Shown piece after piece: positions 35,535 through 44,338 of a stretch of 64,000 nt of DNA. Each line of letters begins with the position of its first letter. The first letter of the stretch is position 1. Where the stretch lies: contig NZ_CP031357.1 of assembly GCF_003355455.1 (NCBI RefSeq), positions 2,148,501 through 2,212,500 on the forward strand. The letters run 5' to 3'. The notes under the pieces were generated by a model. The model saw nothing but the letters and a program-made list of their open reading frames with translations. It was not told the origin of the DNA and made no database searches. Origin of the DNA: Erythrobacter aureus (GTDB lineage: Bacteria > Pseudomonadota > Alphaproteobacteria > Sphingomonadales > Sphingomonadaceae). Made by a program: the position numbers and the translations under genes.

Positions 35535-36041
35535 TCAGTTCGATTGCGTCACCGCGGCATCGGGCATCACCGCTTCGGCGGTCTGAATGCGCGTGGGCGG
35601 GCCGGCGGCGATACGGGCCGACAGGGTTTGCGTTTCCGGGCAGGTCGCCCCGCACAGCGACTGGAGCTTGGCGAGATTGCCCTTCGCCTTCTCGACCGCG
35701 CCTTTTTCAACCAGCGCTTCACCCTCGCCCGCGATCGCGGCGAGATTACGCGGGTCGCGCGTCAGCGCTTCGCGGTAATAGCGGATCGCCTTGCCCTGAA
35801 GCTGATCCGCCCGCGCGGCTTCGGCGAGGCGGAGAAAGATCGGTGCGTATCCCGGATCCACCGCCAACGCGGCCTCGAAGGCGTCGATCGCGCCCTGCGT
35901 ATCGCCCTGGTCGAGCGCCGCCTGCCCTTCGGCAATCAGCATGCCCGCACGCGGGGCCGGTTCGCGGTCTCCCGCCCACCCGACGCTCGACGTCACGGCA
36001 AGGGCCAGCGAAAGGGCGGCGGCGGCGGGTACGAAACGCAT
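35535..36041 (-). CDS. periplasmic tetratricopeptide-repeat protein
   Basis: From ATG 36041 (GGAG 6 nt in front) the protein has 168 residues with a signal peptide (about 1-23). It has two to three TPR units, clearest in LIAEGQAALDQGDTQGAIDA, AALAVDPGYAPIFLRLAEAA, and AIRYYREALTRDPRNLAAIA. TPR domains bind other proteins; the partner is unknown. It lies 68 nt after the rRNA methyltransferase gene on the same strand. Confidence 0.8.
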   Translation of the reverse strand: MRFVPAAAALSLALAVTSSVGWAGDREPAPRAGMLIAEGQAALDQGDTQGAIDAFEAALAVDPGYAPIFLRLAEAARADQLQGKAIRYYREALTRDPRNLAAIAGEGEALVEKGAVEKAKGNLAKLQSLCGATCPETQTLSARIAAGPPTRIQTAEAVMPDAAVTQSN

Positions 36042-36109
36042 GATCGTCTCCAGCAGATTAGTCCGTTCAGGGCTTGGCGTGTCAGCCATAATCGACATGG
36101 CTAACACGT

Positions 36110-37282
36110 TCATCCTGCACAGGCGATGAAAAATCCATCCGTACCGTCATGGTACGGCGTGAGCCGGGTTCCGGCCCCGCGTTCCCGCCCGAGCGGGAGA
36201 TCGATTTCGCGGGGCTTAAGGCCCGGGTTGCGCGCAAGGAAGGCCTCGAATTGCCCAGCGCCTTCCTCGTCCAGCAACGAACAGGTGACGTACACAATCC
36301 GTCCGCCCGGCTTCACCAGCTTGGCCGCGACATCGAGCAGGTGCGACTGGGTGGCTGCAAGACGCTGTAGCTCCTTTTCGTCCAGCCGCCAGCGGGCTTC
36401 GGGATTGCGTCGCCACGTGCCCGTGCCCGAACACGGCGCATCGATCAGAACCGCATCCGCCTTGCCGACATGCGCTTCGAGCGCTTCGAGTTCCTGTTGC
36501 GGGTTGAGGAGCACGGCCTCGATATTGGTAGCCCCGGCACGCTCCGCGCGCGGTGTAAGGCGCGACAGGCGGCCCCGGTCGGTGTCCGACGCGACAAGGC
36601 GGCCGAGATTGTCCATCGCGGCTGCCAGCGCGAGCGTCTTGCCGCCACCGCCTGCGCACAGGTCGATCACCGTTTCGCCGGGGCGGGCACCGATCGCAAG
36701 GCAGGCCGCTTGCGAGCCGGTATCCTGCACCTCGACCTTACCCTCGCGATACTCGGGCCATTGCTCGATCGATGTGCCGGTCGCAATCCGCAGGCCATTG
36801 GGCACTGCGGTCGGCTCGGCGTCGACCGGCAAGTCGAGAGTGGCACGGTCGGCCTTCAGCGTGTTGACGCGCAGGTCGAGCGGCGCGCGGTCGAGCAGCG
36901 CTGCGGCCTCCTCGCCGGAGATGTCGGACGCGGCGAGGCGGTTTTCGAGCCACTCTGGAGCGACACCGCCCCGTGCCGCCTGCTCGCTCTGACCGATGGC
37001 AGCGGGGCCGTAATTCGACCCATCGAATAGCGGCGCAATGCTCTCGTCCAGCTCAGCAAGACGCAGCATGGCCGCGCGCCCCGTGGCGGGCACCGGCCCG
37101 CAGGCGCGGATCGCGCTGTAAACCAGTTCGCGGATCGCGCGGCGATCTTTCGATCCGGCGAAGCGATGCCCGCGAAACCAGTCGGCCAGGATGCGGTCGG
37201 CGGGCGCGCCTTTCGCCTGTGCCGCCGCGATGATCGCATCGAGCAGCTCGATCGCGGTCTGGACGCGGGCTGCGGGGGTCAT
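36110..37282 (-). CDS. RsmB/NOP-family rRNA cytosine-C5 methyltransferase
   Basis: This 390-residue protein has an N-terminal NusB-like helical domain (about 1-130) and a Rossmann methyltransferase domain. VIDLCAGGGGKTLALAAAM is the SAM loop, DAPCSGTGTWRRNPEARW is motif IV with one catalytic cysteine, and VYVTCSLLDEEG is motif VI with the nucleophile cysteine. It probably methylates a cytosine in 16S rRNA; RsmB itself is the best guess, but paralogues exist in sphingomonads. Confidence 0.9.
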   Translation of the reverse strand: MTPAARVQTAIELLDAIIAAAQAKGAPADRILADWFRGHRFAGSKDRRAIRELVYSAIRACGPVPATGRAAMLRLAELDESIAPLFDGSNYGPAAIGQSEQAARGGVAPEWLENRLAASDISGEEAAALLDRAPLDLRVNTLKADRATLDLPVDAEPTAVPNGLRIATGTSIEQWPEYREGKVEVQDTGSQAACLAIGARPGETVIDLCAGGGGKTLALAAAMDNLGRLVASDTDRGRLSRLTPRAERAGATNIEAVLLNPQQELEALEAHVGKADAVLIDAPCSGTGTWRRNPEARWRLDEKELQRLAATQSHLLDVAAKLVKPGGRIVYVTCSLLDEEGAGQFEAFLARNPGLKPREIDLPLGRERGAGTRLTPYHDGTDGFFIACAG

Positions 37283-37352
37283 GTTCGCACCCTTGCCGAC
37301 CCGCCACAGAGGCGGGGGTCGCGTGAAGCAGGCGAATCGCAGGTGGCCCGAG

Positions 37353-37404
37353 GTCCCCGCCTTCGCGGGGACTCACACGATGTCATGAGCGATGTCATCG
37401 TGTG
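37353..37404 (-). terminator. two hairpins at the 3' end of guaB
   Basis: In the guaB transcript, CACACGATG pairs with CATCGTGTG (37396-37404 with 37374-37382) across the stop codon. A second stem GTCCCCGC/GCGGGGAC (37365-37372 with 37353-37360, loop of 4) follows. There is no U-run, so intrinsic termination is uncertain; the second stem also resembles the core of common CCCGC...GCGGG intergenic repeats. Confidence 0.45.
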
Positions 37405-38858
37405 GGATAATTCGGCGCCTCGCGCGTGATCGCAACGTCATGGACATGGCTTTCTGCAAGACCCGCATTGGTGATGCGCACGAAATTCGCGCGCTTGCGC
37501 AGATCCTCGATCGAGGCGCTACCGGTATACCCCATCGCCGCCTTGATCCCGCCGACAAGCTGGTGAACCACGGCGGCTGCCGGGCCTTTATAGGGCACCT
37601 GCCCCTCGATTCCTTCGGGCACCAGCTTCTGCTGACTGACATCGGCCTGGAAATAGCGGTCGGCGCTTCCGCGCGCCATCGCGCCGACGCTGCCCATGCC
37701 GCGATAGCTCTTGTAGCTGCGGCCCTGGTAAATGAAGGTTTCGCCCGGCGCTTCCTCGGTCCCGGCCAGCATCGAACCGACCATGATCGACGAAGCCCCG
37801 GCGGCCAGCGCCTTGGCCGCATCGCCGCTGGTGCGCAGGCCGCCATCGGCAATCGCCGGAACGCCCAGCTTTTCCGCTTCCTCGACGCAGTCCATGATCG
37901 CGGTGAGCTGCGGCACACCGACACCGGCGACAACGCGCGTGGTGCAGATCGAGCCCGGGCCGATGCCGACCTTGACCGCATCGGCGCCCGCGCCCGCAAG
38001 CACTTTGGCCGCCTCGCCCGTGGCGATATTGCCGGCGATGACCTGCACGCTGTTGGACAGCTTCTTCACTCGCTCGACCGAACGGGCGACGTCCTTGTTG
38101 TGGCCGTGCGCGGTGTCGATCACCACCACGTCGACCTCGGCATCGATCAGCGCTTCGGTGCGCTCGAACCCCTTATCGCCGACCGTGGTGGCGGCAGCCA
38201 CGCGCAGACGGCCGCTCGCATCCTTCGTCGCGGCGGGATAGGCGACGGCCTTTTCGATATCCTTGACGGTGATGAGACCGACGCAGCGTCCGCTATCATC
38301 GACCACCAACAGCTTCTCGATCCGGCGCTGGTGAAGCAGCTTGCGCGCTTCTTCCTGGCTCGTGCCGAGCGGCACCGTGGCGAGGTTCTCGGTGGTCATC
38401 AGCTCGCTCACGGGCTGACGCGCGTTCTCGGCGAAGCGCACGTCGCGATTGGTCAGGATGCCGACCAGCTTGCCGCCGCGATCGGTCACCGGGATCCCGC
38501 TGATGCGGTTCGCCGCCATGATCTCCTGCGCCTCTCCCAGCGTGGCGTCGGGATGGATGGTAATCGGGTTGACCACCATGCCGCTTTCATAGCGCTTGAC
38601 CGCACGCACGGCGGCGGCCTGATCCTCGATCTCGAAATTGCGGTGGAGCACGCCGATGCCGCCCAGCTGCGCCATGGCGATGGCCATATCGGCCTCGGTC
38701 ACGGTGTCCATCGCGGAGGAGATCACCGGGATGTTGAGCGAAATCTCGCGCGTCAGCCGCGTGGCGGTATTCGCCATCGACGGCAGGATGTCGCTCTCGG
38801 CCGGAACGAGGAGAACGTCGTCGAAAGTAAGACCGAGGGGAATGTCGAGATGTGCCAC
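37395..38858 (-). CDS. guaB: IMP dehydrogenase
   Basis: The 487-residue enzyme oxidises IMP to XMP, the first step to GMP. TFDDVLLVPAESDILP opens the barrel. A CBS-domain pair is inserted at about residues 95-205 (VNPITIHPDATLGEA... and TVPLGTSQEEARKLL...). The catalytic cysteine is Cys305 in GPGSICTTRVVAGVGVPQ. The active-site flap lies around RGMGSVGAM...SADRYFQ. The purF gene is elsewhere in the window but not linked to it. Confidence 0.97.
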   Translation of the reverse strand: MAHLDIPLGLTFDDVLLVPAESDILPSMANTATRLTREISLNIPVISSAMDTVTEADMAIAMAQLGGIGVLHRNFEIEDQAAAVRAVKRYESGMVVNPITIHPDATLGEAQEIMAANRISGIPVTDRGGKLVGILTNRDVRFAENARQPVSELMTTENLATVPLGTSQEEARKLLHQRRIEKLLVVDDSGRCVGLITVKDIEKAVAYPAATKDASGRLRVAAATTVGDKGFERTEALIDAEVDVVVIDTAHGHNKDVARSVERVKKLSNSVQVIAGNIATGEAAKVLAGAGADAVKVGIGPGSICTTRVVAGVGVPQLTAIMDCVEEAEKLGVPAIADGGLRTSGDAAKALAAGASSIMVGSMLAGTEEAPGETFIYQGRSYKSYRGMGSVGAMARGSADRYFQADVSQQKLVPEGIEGQVPYKGPAAAVVHQLVGGIKAAMGYTGSASIEDLRKRANFVRITNAGLAESHVHDVAITREAPNYPTR

Positions 38859-38936
38859 TGAGAGAATCGCCTGCCGGGGGAAATGTGGCGGCCCATGTAA
38901 CGACGGTTTGGAGGATTAGCCAGAGGCTCCCCTGCC

Positions 38937-39623
38937 TTAGTAAAGAAAGTAGATGCCCAGCGCGGCGATCAGGTTCCACCCTATGTGCGCAAAGACCGGC
39001 GCTGCCAAGCGGCCGCCCCGCCACCAGTAAAGCAGCGACAGCACCAGCCCGCCGTATATCCCGGTGTCGACGATCCCCGCCCAGCCCTGGTACCCGTGAC
39101 TGAGCGCGAACAGGACGACAACCAGCACGGTGGCTGCCACGCGTCCGGTAATACCACCCTTGAGCGCGAGCGCGATGCCGCCCAGCATCAGTCCGCGGAA
39201 CAGGAACTCTTCCGCGCTCGAACCGAGGATGGCCAGCGCCAGCACCCCTGAAAGGCTGCCCAGCCCTTCACCGATCTGCGCGGCATTGGCCACCACATCG
39301 CTGCGTTCGGCACCGCCTGTTGCCGGGATGATGACCAGGAATTGCAGCACGGCGAACACCAGCGCGACCGCGACGCCGATGGCCGCGTCGCTGCCGAAAT
39401 TCTTCGTGGTGAACCCCACTCGTGCCGGCTGTAGGCCTGCAAGTTTAATCGCTCCGACGACCGCTGCGGTCCCGGCGAGGAACTGGATGATGCCGAGCAA
39501 TGCATAGCGCGCGCCCCCGTCGATATTCCATTGGGTGACGAAAAGGTAATCGGCGATGATGGCGAGGCCATACCAGGCGACGGTGCCGCCGAAGACGGCG
39601 CCAAGTATGCGTGCGGTTCTCAT
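38937..39623 (-). CDS. CPBP-family intramembrane metalloprotease
   Basis: Starting at ATG 39623 (a TTG two codons upstream is also open), this 228-residue polytopic membrane protein has the CAAX-protease/bacteriocin-processing motifs: SAEEFLFRGLMLGG (EExxxR), ALSHGYQGW (His) and the last HIGWNLIAALG (HxxxN). These form the glutamyl-type intramembrane active site. The natural substrate is unknown. About seven transmembrane helices are predicted by eye. Confidence 0.87.
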   Translation of the reverse strand: MRTARILGAVFGGTVAWYGLAIIADYLFVTQWNIDGGARYALLGIIQFLAGTAAVVGAIKLAGLQPARVGFTTKNFGSDAAIGVAVALVFAVLQFLVIIPATGGAERSDVVANAAQIGEGLGSLSGVLALAILGSSAEEFLFRGLMLGGIALALKGGITGRVAATVLVVVLFALSHGYQGWAGIVDTGIYGGLVLSLLYWWRGGRLAAPVFAHIGWNLIAALGIYFLY

Positions 39624-39676
39624 GCCCAAGCTGTGTTACTGACTTAATTCAGTGTCAAGAGGAAGGCCCCAATTGC

Positions 39677-40432
39677 CTACTCCGCCGTCCAGCCGCCATC
39701 CACACTCCAGTTGGCGCCGTTGACGTTCTGCGCCTCGTCGCGGCACAGAAATGCGGCGAGCGCACCGATCTCTTCGGGCTGGACGAACTTCTTGGTCGCC
39801 TGCTTGACCAGCAAAACATCGTTGATGACCTCTTCGCGGGTCAACCCCCGGGCCTTCATCGTGTCGGGGATCTGGTTTTCGACCAGCGGGGTCCAGACAT
39901 AGCCGGGGCTGATGCAGTTGGCCGTCACGCCATGTTCGGCGAGTTCCAGCGCGATGGTCTTGGTGAACCCGTCAAGGCCATGCTTGGCGGAATTGTAGGC
40001 GCTCTTGAAGGGGCTCGCGACCTTGGAATGCGCGCTGGCGGTGTTGATGATCCGGCCCCAGCCCTTGCCCTTCATGCCCGGCACGGCAAGCCGCACGGTG
40101 TGAAACGCGGCGGTGAGGTTCAGCGCGATGATCGTTTCCCACTTTTCGACCGGGAATTCCTCGACCGGCGCGACATGCTGCATCCCGGCATTGTTCACGA
40201 GAATATCGACCGCGCCCGCTTCTGCCATCATCGCCTCGATCTGGGCCACATCGGTCAGATCCGCGCCATTGTGGCTGGCGCCCAGCTCTTCGCACAATTG
40301 CGCGATCTCGCCCTCGTCGCCGAAGCCGTTGAGGACGACCTCGGCCCCCTCACCCGCCAACGCCCGCGCGATGGCGAGGCCGATGCCGCTGGTCGATCCG
40401 GTGACGAGTGCGCGTTTTCCTTCGAGAAACAT
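39677..40432 (-). CDS. bdhA: 3-hydroxybutyrate dehydrogenase (SDR)
   Basis: From ATG 40432 the protein has 251 residues. TGSTSGIGLAIA is the NAD loop, NNAGMQHVAPVEEFP is the characteristic BDH stretch, and YNSAKHG provides Tyr and Lys. The segment VLLVKQATKKFVQPEEIGA with terminal NGANWSVDGGWTAE is specific to D-3-hydroxybutyrate dehydrogenases. It interconverts acetoacetate and 3-hydroxybutyrate, consistent with polyhydroxybutyrate or ketone-body turnover. Confidence 0.92.
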   Translation of the reverse strand: MFLEGKRALVTGSTSGIGLAIARALAGEGAEVVLNGFGDEGEIAQLCEELGASHNGADLTDVAQIEAMMAEAGAVDILVNNAGMQHVAPVEEFPVEKWETIIALNLTAAFHTVRLAVPGMKGKGWGRIINTASAHSKVASPFKSAYNSAKHGLDGFTKTIALELAEHGVTANCISPGYVWTPLVENQIPDTMKARGLTREEVINDVLLVKQATKKFVQPEEIGALAAFLCRDEAQNVNGANWSVDGGWTAE

Positions 40433-40521
40433 TCGGGGCTCCAAGCGTTAGGTCTGTATTCGATAGCGGCCATCGCGCACATGGGGTGCGCTGTAAAGCG
40501 GCCATAATCATGGGGGAGCGC

Positions 40522-41376
40522 ATGCGGCTCAATCCGTTCAATACCGGGAATATCAACGTGCGATCGAGCGGCGGCGGGATGCCTGGCGGCAAGGCGGGCG
40601 GCTTGGGCTGCGGCACGATCGTGATCGCCGCGGTCGGCTATTTCGTCTTCGGGCTCGACCCGATGCAGACTGCGGGCATGGTCGAAAGCGTGCAGCAGGG
40701 CCAAGTCGCATCCGGCCCAGCCAATACCGACGAACAGGAAATCTGCACAAGCAGCGAATATGCGCGCGAAGCCTGCAACGGGTTGCAATCGCTCAACCAG
40801 ACCTGGGCGATGACGTTCCAGCAGCAGGGCCTGGGCGACCGGTTCCAGCAGCCCACGCTCGATCTGTATGGCGGCGGCGGGGTGCGTACCGGGTGCGGCA
40901 CGGGCAATTCCTCGATGGGGCCGTTTTACTGCCCGGCCGACCAGACGATCTATATCGATACCAGTTTTTACGACACGCTGGAACGGCAGCTTGGCGCAGG
41001 CGGCGATTTCGCGCGCTATTACGTGCTTGCGCATGAATACGGCCACCACATCCAGACCATCACCGGGATTTCCGAACAAATCCGCAGCGCGCAGCAGCAG
41101 AACCCCAGCCGCCGCAACCAGTTGCAGGTGCTGATGGAATTGCAGGCCGATTGCTACGCCGGAGTATGGGCGGGTAAGAACCGCAATCTGATCGAGCCGG
41201 GCGATATCGAGGAAGGCATGGAAGCCGCCGCCGCGATCGGCGACGACCGACTGACCGGCGGCCGCGTTTCGAGCGAGAACTTCACCCACGGTACCAGCAA
41301 GCAACGCAGCGACGCGCTAAGGCTCGGGCTGCAAGGCGACGACCGGGCCTGCGACCGGATCACCGCGATCGGCTGA
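40522..41376 (+). CDS. neutral zinc metallopeptidase (YpfJ family)
   Basis: From ATG 40522 (GGGGAG 3 nt before; an earlier ATG at 40510 is also in frame) the protein has 284 residues. It has a Gly-rich cytosolic start, one transmembrane helix (about 28-45) and a periplasmic zinc peptidase domain with HEYGHHIQ (His171, Glu172, His175). FYCPADQTIYIDTSFYDTL and ELQADCYAGVWA are the other family signatures. The physiological substrate is unknown. A strong hairpin follows the gene. Confidence 0.92.
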   Translation: MRLNPFNTGNINVRSSGGGMPGGKAGGLGCGTIVIAAVGYFVFGLDPMQTAGMVESVQQGQVASGPANTDEQEICTSSEYAREACNGLQSLNQTWAMTFQQQGLGDRFQQPTLDLYGGGGVRTGCGTGNSSMGPFYCPADQTIYIDTSFYDTLERQLGAGGDFARYYVLAHEYGHHIQTITGISEQIRSAQQQNPSRRNQLQVLMELQADCYAGVWAGKNRNLIEPGDIEEGMEAAAAIGDDRLTGGRVSSENFTHGTSKQRSDALRLGLQGDDRACDRITAIG

Positions 41377-41396
41377 GGCCGACCACGAAAACGCGA

Positions 41397-41425
41397 AAGG
41401 GCGCGGTCCCGCCGACCGCGCCCTT
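41397..41425. terminator. bidirectional hairpin terminator between convergent genes
   Basis: AAGGGCGCGGT (41397-41407) pairs perfectly with ACCGCGCCCTT (41415-41425), an 11-bp stem with a 7-nt loop. It lies between the convergent zinc peptidase and M56 genes. On the minus strand the stem is followed by a U-containing stretch (TTTCGCGTTTTC), so it can end transcription of the M56 gene; the plus-strand side is weaker. Confidence 0.7.
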
Positions 41426-41469
41426 CCTGGGTATGCTGCGTAGCGCAGCGCCGGGCTTGAAGCACAAGG

Positions 41470-43164
41470 TCAGCTACGGATCGCGCGCTTCAATTCGCGG
41501 ATTTCTTCGTCCAGGTCACGCAGGATGTCCTGACGCATCTCGTCTGAAAGTCGACTGTTCGTTTCGATCCCTTGACGTGCCTGCCGCAAGGCCTTGAGTG
41601 CGAGCCGATCGCCGGCCGTATCGCAAATATACATGGTGACGCGGCCATCGTTCTCGATCGAAGTGACGGGGTTGTCGGGATAGCGGCAATCCTCGATTAC
41701 CTCGGGAACATTGGCCATTCCGATCGCGACCGATTTACCGATCGTTTCGCCGAGATCGTTGGTCCATTCGGCATGCGCCACGGCACGGGCTCTGGCGCTC
41801 TTCGCCTGGCTCTCGGCGCTTGCGGCGCGGCTTTCGGCCCACTGGACGCGACCATCAGCCCATTGCTTGCGGTCCTGCGCATACCGGATGCGGTCTTCAG
41901 TCCATTCACGGCGACCGTCCGCTAAATGTTCCTCCCGGAGTTCTTCAGCCCGTTCGCGGCTCTCTTCCGCACGCTCGCGGATCGTCTCGGCCCGTTCGAC
42001 ACGGTCCTCGATCATCTCGGTCATGGCCTCGACATCGAGATGCGCGAGCTCGGCGCGTTTCACGATGTGCTCCACATTCCGATCGACCGACACAGGCTGT
42101 TCCGTATCTGCAAGCGCCCACACGGCTTCGGTCGGCTCCGGCGTATCGCCCGCCGTGGCCGGCGATACGCCAACATAACAGATGCTGGCGGTCATCGGCA
42201 GCGCGAGGACGGCGGCGGCCACGGCACCGCGCGCGGCAACCCGGCGGCGGCGGGAATGGTCGGTCATGGGCAGGCTGCGCAGGCGGTGGATGATCGACTT
42301 GTCGCCGAGAACGGGACAGGCCATCGGCGCCGCCAGCGCGGGTCGCGGGGCGATCTGCGGGCGGCGGGCGAAATCGGCGATGATCGCGGCATAGGCGGCG
42401 CGCTCGTCGCGGCTGCGGCTGGCGACCACGCGAGCATCGCAGGCCGCCTCCTGGTCGCGGCGCATGGCGGTCCAGCCCATCCAGCCCAGCGGATTGAACC
42501 AGTGCACGGCGAATAGCGGCTGGATCAGCACGTTGACGAGAATATCGTGGCCGTAGTGGTGTTCGAGCTCATGCGCGATGGCGAGATCGCGGACCTGGCG
42601 TTCGCGGCTGACCATGAAGCCATCGGGCAAGGCCACGACCTTGTCGATGACGCCAAAAGCCATCGGACCGGATATCGCAGTGGTCTCGACCAGGCGTATA
42701 TTGCCGACCTCGCCCACGGGACGCGCATCCTCGAGCAATTCGCGGCGCAGCTCTCCATAGAGCCAGAAGCGCCGCCCCATGAAGATCGCCGCGCCGACCA
42801 GCCAGAGGATTACCAGAGGCACGACGAAATCGACCGGCGATTCCATCGTCGCTGGCGTTACCGGTGCCATGACATCGGTATAGGAAAAACCGCTTTCGGC
42901 GGCGGGAGCCAGCGCGAGGTCGGTCACGACAGGTTCGGCGGCGGGCGCACTTTCCAGAAAGCTCGGCTTCATCCATGCGGGAAGCGTGACCGGCGGAAAC
43001 AGCAGGCGGGCCAGCGGCAGGAACCACAGGGCATAGGCCGCCCCGGCGCCAAGATATTTCGCCACCGGGCGGCGCAGCAGCAGCGCGAAGCCGAGCAGGG
43101 CACCGGTCCACACCAGCGTATCGAATAGGAACCAGTCCCAATATTCGCGGATAAGCTCGGTCAT
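41470..43164 (-). CDS. M56-family (BlaR1/MecR1-like) membrane metalloprotease with charged helical periplasmic domain
   Basis: The 564-residue protein is paired with a BlaI-type repressor. The N-terminal part has several transmembrane helices and the M56 zinc site AIAHELEHHYGHD (His198, Glu199, His202). Another helix lies near residues 315-335. In BlaR1 a penicillin-binding domain with SxxK and KTG would follow. Here the C-terminal part is instead a long Arg/Glu/Ala-rich helix (about 385-480, with RERAEESRERAEELREE) and a short cysteine-containing end, so the signal sensed is probably not a beta-lactam. It overlaps the repressor stop as ATGA. Confidence 0.88.
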   Translation of the reverse strand: MTELIREYWDWFLFDTLVWTGALLGFALLLRRPVAKYLGAGAAYALWFLPLARLLFPPVTLPAWMKPSFLESAPAAEPVVTDLALAPAAESGFSYTDVMAPVTPATMESPVDFVVPLVILWLVGAAIFMGRRFWLYGELRRELLEDARPVGEVGNIRLVETTAISGPMAFGVIDKVVALPDGFMVSRERQVRDLAIAHELEHHYGHDILVNVLIQPLFAVHWFNPLGWMGWTAMRRDQEAACDARVVASRSRDERAAYAAIIADFARRPQIAPRPALAAPMACPVLGDKSIIHRLRSLPMTDHSRRRRVAARGAVAAAVLALPMTASICYVGVSPATAGDTPEPTEAVWALADTEQPVSVDRNVEHIVKRAELAHLDVEAMTEMIEDRVERAETIRERAEESRERAEELREEHLADGRREWTEDRIRYAQDRKQWADGRVQWAESRAASAESQAKSARARAVAHAEWTNDLGETIGKSVAIGMANVPEVIEDCRYPDNPVTSIENDGRVTMYICDTAGDRLALKALRQARQGIETNSRLSDEMRQDILRDLDEEIRELKRAIRS

Positions 43165-43550
43165 TTGCGCATCTCCCTCAAGAGCGCTTCGATTTCGGCG
43201 AGATCGTCCTCGGTCAGCGCCTCGCTTTCGGCAAGCTGCGCAAAGAGCGGCGCGGCGCGGCCGCCGAACAGGCGATCGACCAGGCGGCGGCTCTCGCCCC
43301 CGACATAGTCGGACCGCTCGATCAACGGACGATAGAGGAACTTGCGACCGTCGGGCTCGGTGCCGACCACTTCCTTCTGGACCAGGCGGCTCAGCAGCGT
43401 TTTCACCGTGGGGATCGACCAGTCACGCTGCGCGCAGACTTCGTCGCACACCTCGGCAGCGGAAATCGGGCTCTTGTCCCACAGCACTTCCATCACGGCG
43501 TGCTCGGCTTCGCTGATCCGTTCCCCGAGAGCGTTCTTGCGCTTCGCCAT
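43161..43550 (-). CDS. BlaI/MecI/CopY-family transcriptional repressor
   Basis: The 129-residue protein has the family's winged helix: ISEAEHAVMEVLWDKSPIS at the N terminus, then recognition-helix region WSIPTVKTLLSRLVQKEVV and the wing GRKFLYRPLI. The C-terminal helices (about 85-129) form the dimer and hold the site cleaved or released when the M56 partner is activated. It is first in the repressor-protease operon. Two operator-like dyads overlap its own promoter (43586-43618), implying autoregulation. Confidence 0.93.
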   Translation of the reverse strand: MAKRKNALGERISEAEHAVMEVLWDKSPISAAEVCDEVCAQRDWSIPTVKTLLSRLVQKEVVGTEPDGRKFLYRPLIERSDYVGGESRRLVDRLFGGRAAPLFAQLAESEALTEDDLAEIEALLREMRK

Positions 43551-43585
43551 TCCCTGCTCCTGACCTGTACGCGTAATTCTTCGAT

Positions 43586-43618
43586 TACGTCTGTAGCTGC
43601 AACGACTACGGATGTAAA
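43586..43618 (-). promoter_or_regulatory. promoter with two BlaI-type operator dyads
   Basis: Read on the minus strand, TTTACA (43618-43613), a 17-nt spacer and TACAGA (43595-43590) form a sigma70-type promoter for the repressor gene. Two dyads, TACATCCGTA (43616-43607) and TACAGACGTA (43595-43586), match the TACA-N2-TGTA style of BlaI/MecI operators with one change each. They are spaced 21 bp apart, two helical turns, and cover the -35 and -10. Confidence 0.65.
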
Positions 43619-43686
43619 CCTGAAGCCTGGATGAATGGGCGGGAAAGACGCTTGCTTCTCGACCAACGACATATCAGTCTGGATGA

Positions 43687-44331
43687 ATGACACGGATCAT
43701 CGCCGCACTGGCCCCGCTCGCCCTCCTCGCCTCGCCCCTATTCGCGCAGGAAGAAGCGCCTCCGCAAGAGCCGACCTTCGATACCCAACTGGTGATGATC
43801 GAAACCAGCATGGGCGACATCACCGTTTCGATCGAGACCGAGCGTGCGCCGATCACGGCGGCCAATTTCCTGCGCTATGTCGACGAGGACCGCTTCGACG
43901 GGACAAAGTTCTACCGCGCCATGCATCTCGACTGGGGCGAGCCGCCCAGCGGCTTGCTGCAAGGCGGAACACAGATGCATCCCGACCGTGTGCTCGATCC
44001 GATCGCGCATGAACCGACCACCCGGACCGGCCTCAGCCATACCGACGGAGCCTTGTCGATGGCGCGCTACGATCCCGGCACGGCGACGGGCGATTTCTCG
44101 ATCATGATCAAGGACCAGACCGGGCTCGATGCCAATCCGGCCTCACCCGACCCCAGCCTGCAGGCGGGATTCGCTGTGTTTGGATATGTCGTCGAGGGGA
44201 TGGAAGTGGTCCATGCGATCCACGCGCTCCCGCCCGATCCCGACAAGGGCGAAGGGTGGATGAAGGGGCAATTGCTCACGGACCCGGTCGAGATCGTCGA
44301 TATGCGGCGCGTGGATGCCGCTCCGGACTGA
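43687..44331 (+). CDS. periplasmic cyclophilin-type peptidylprolyl isomerase
   Basis: This is a 214-residue protein with a signal peptide (about 1-20, ending SPLFAQ) and a cyclophilin domain: VMIETSMGDITVSIETERAP opens it, FYRAMHLDWGEPPSGLLQGG is the FxR...QGG core in a diverged form, and ASPDPSLQAGFAVFGYVVEGMEVVHAI closes it. It assists proline isomerisation in exported proteins. It faces away from the BlaI-type repressor gene across 136 nt, so it could share that control region, though no plus-strand promoter stands out there. Confidence 0.88.
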   Translation: MTRIIAALAPLALLASPLFAQEEAPPQEPTFDTQLVMIETSMGDITVSIETERAPITAANFLRYVDEDRFDGTKFYRAMHLDWGEPPSGLLQGGTQMHPDRVLDPIAHEPTTRTGLSHTDGALSMARYDPGTATGDFSIMIKDQTGLDANPASPDPSLQAGFAVFGYVVEGMEVVHAIHALPPDPDKGEGWMKGQLLTDPVEIVDMRRVDAAPD

Positions 44332-44338
44332 GCCGGGA

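Noticed and set aside
37353..37404. A purine riboswitch at guaB.
   Set aside because: The structured DNA is at the 3' end of the guaB transcript and consists of simple hairpins; nothing resembling an aptamer was found upstream of the start.
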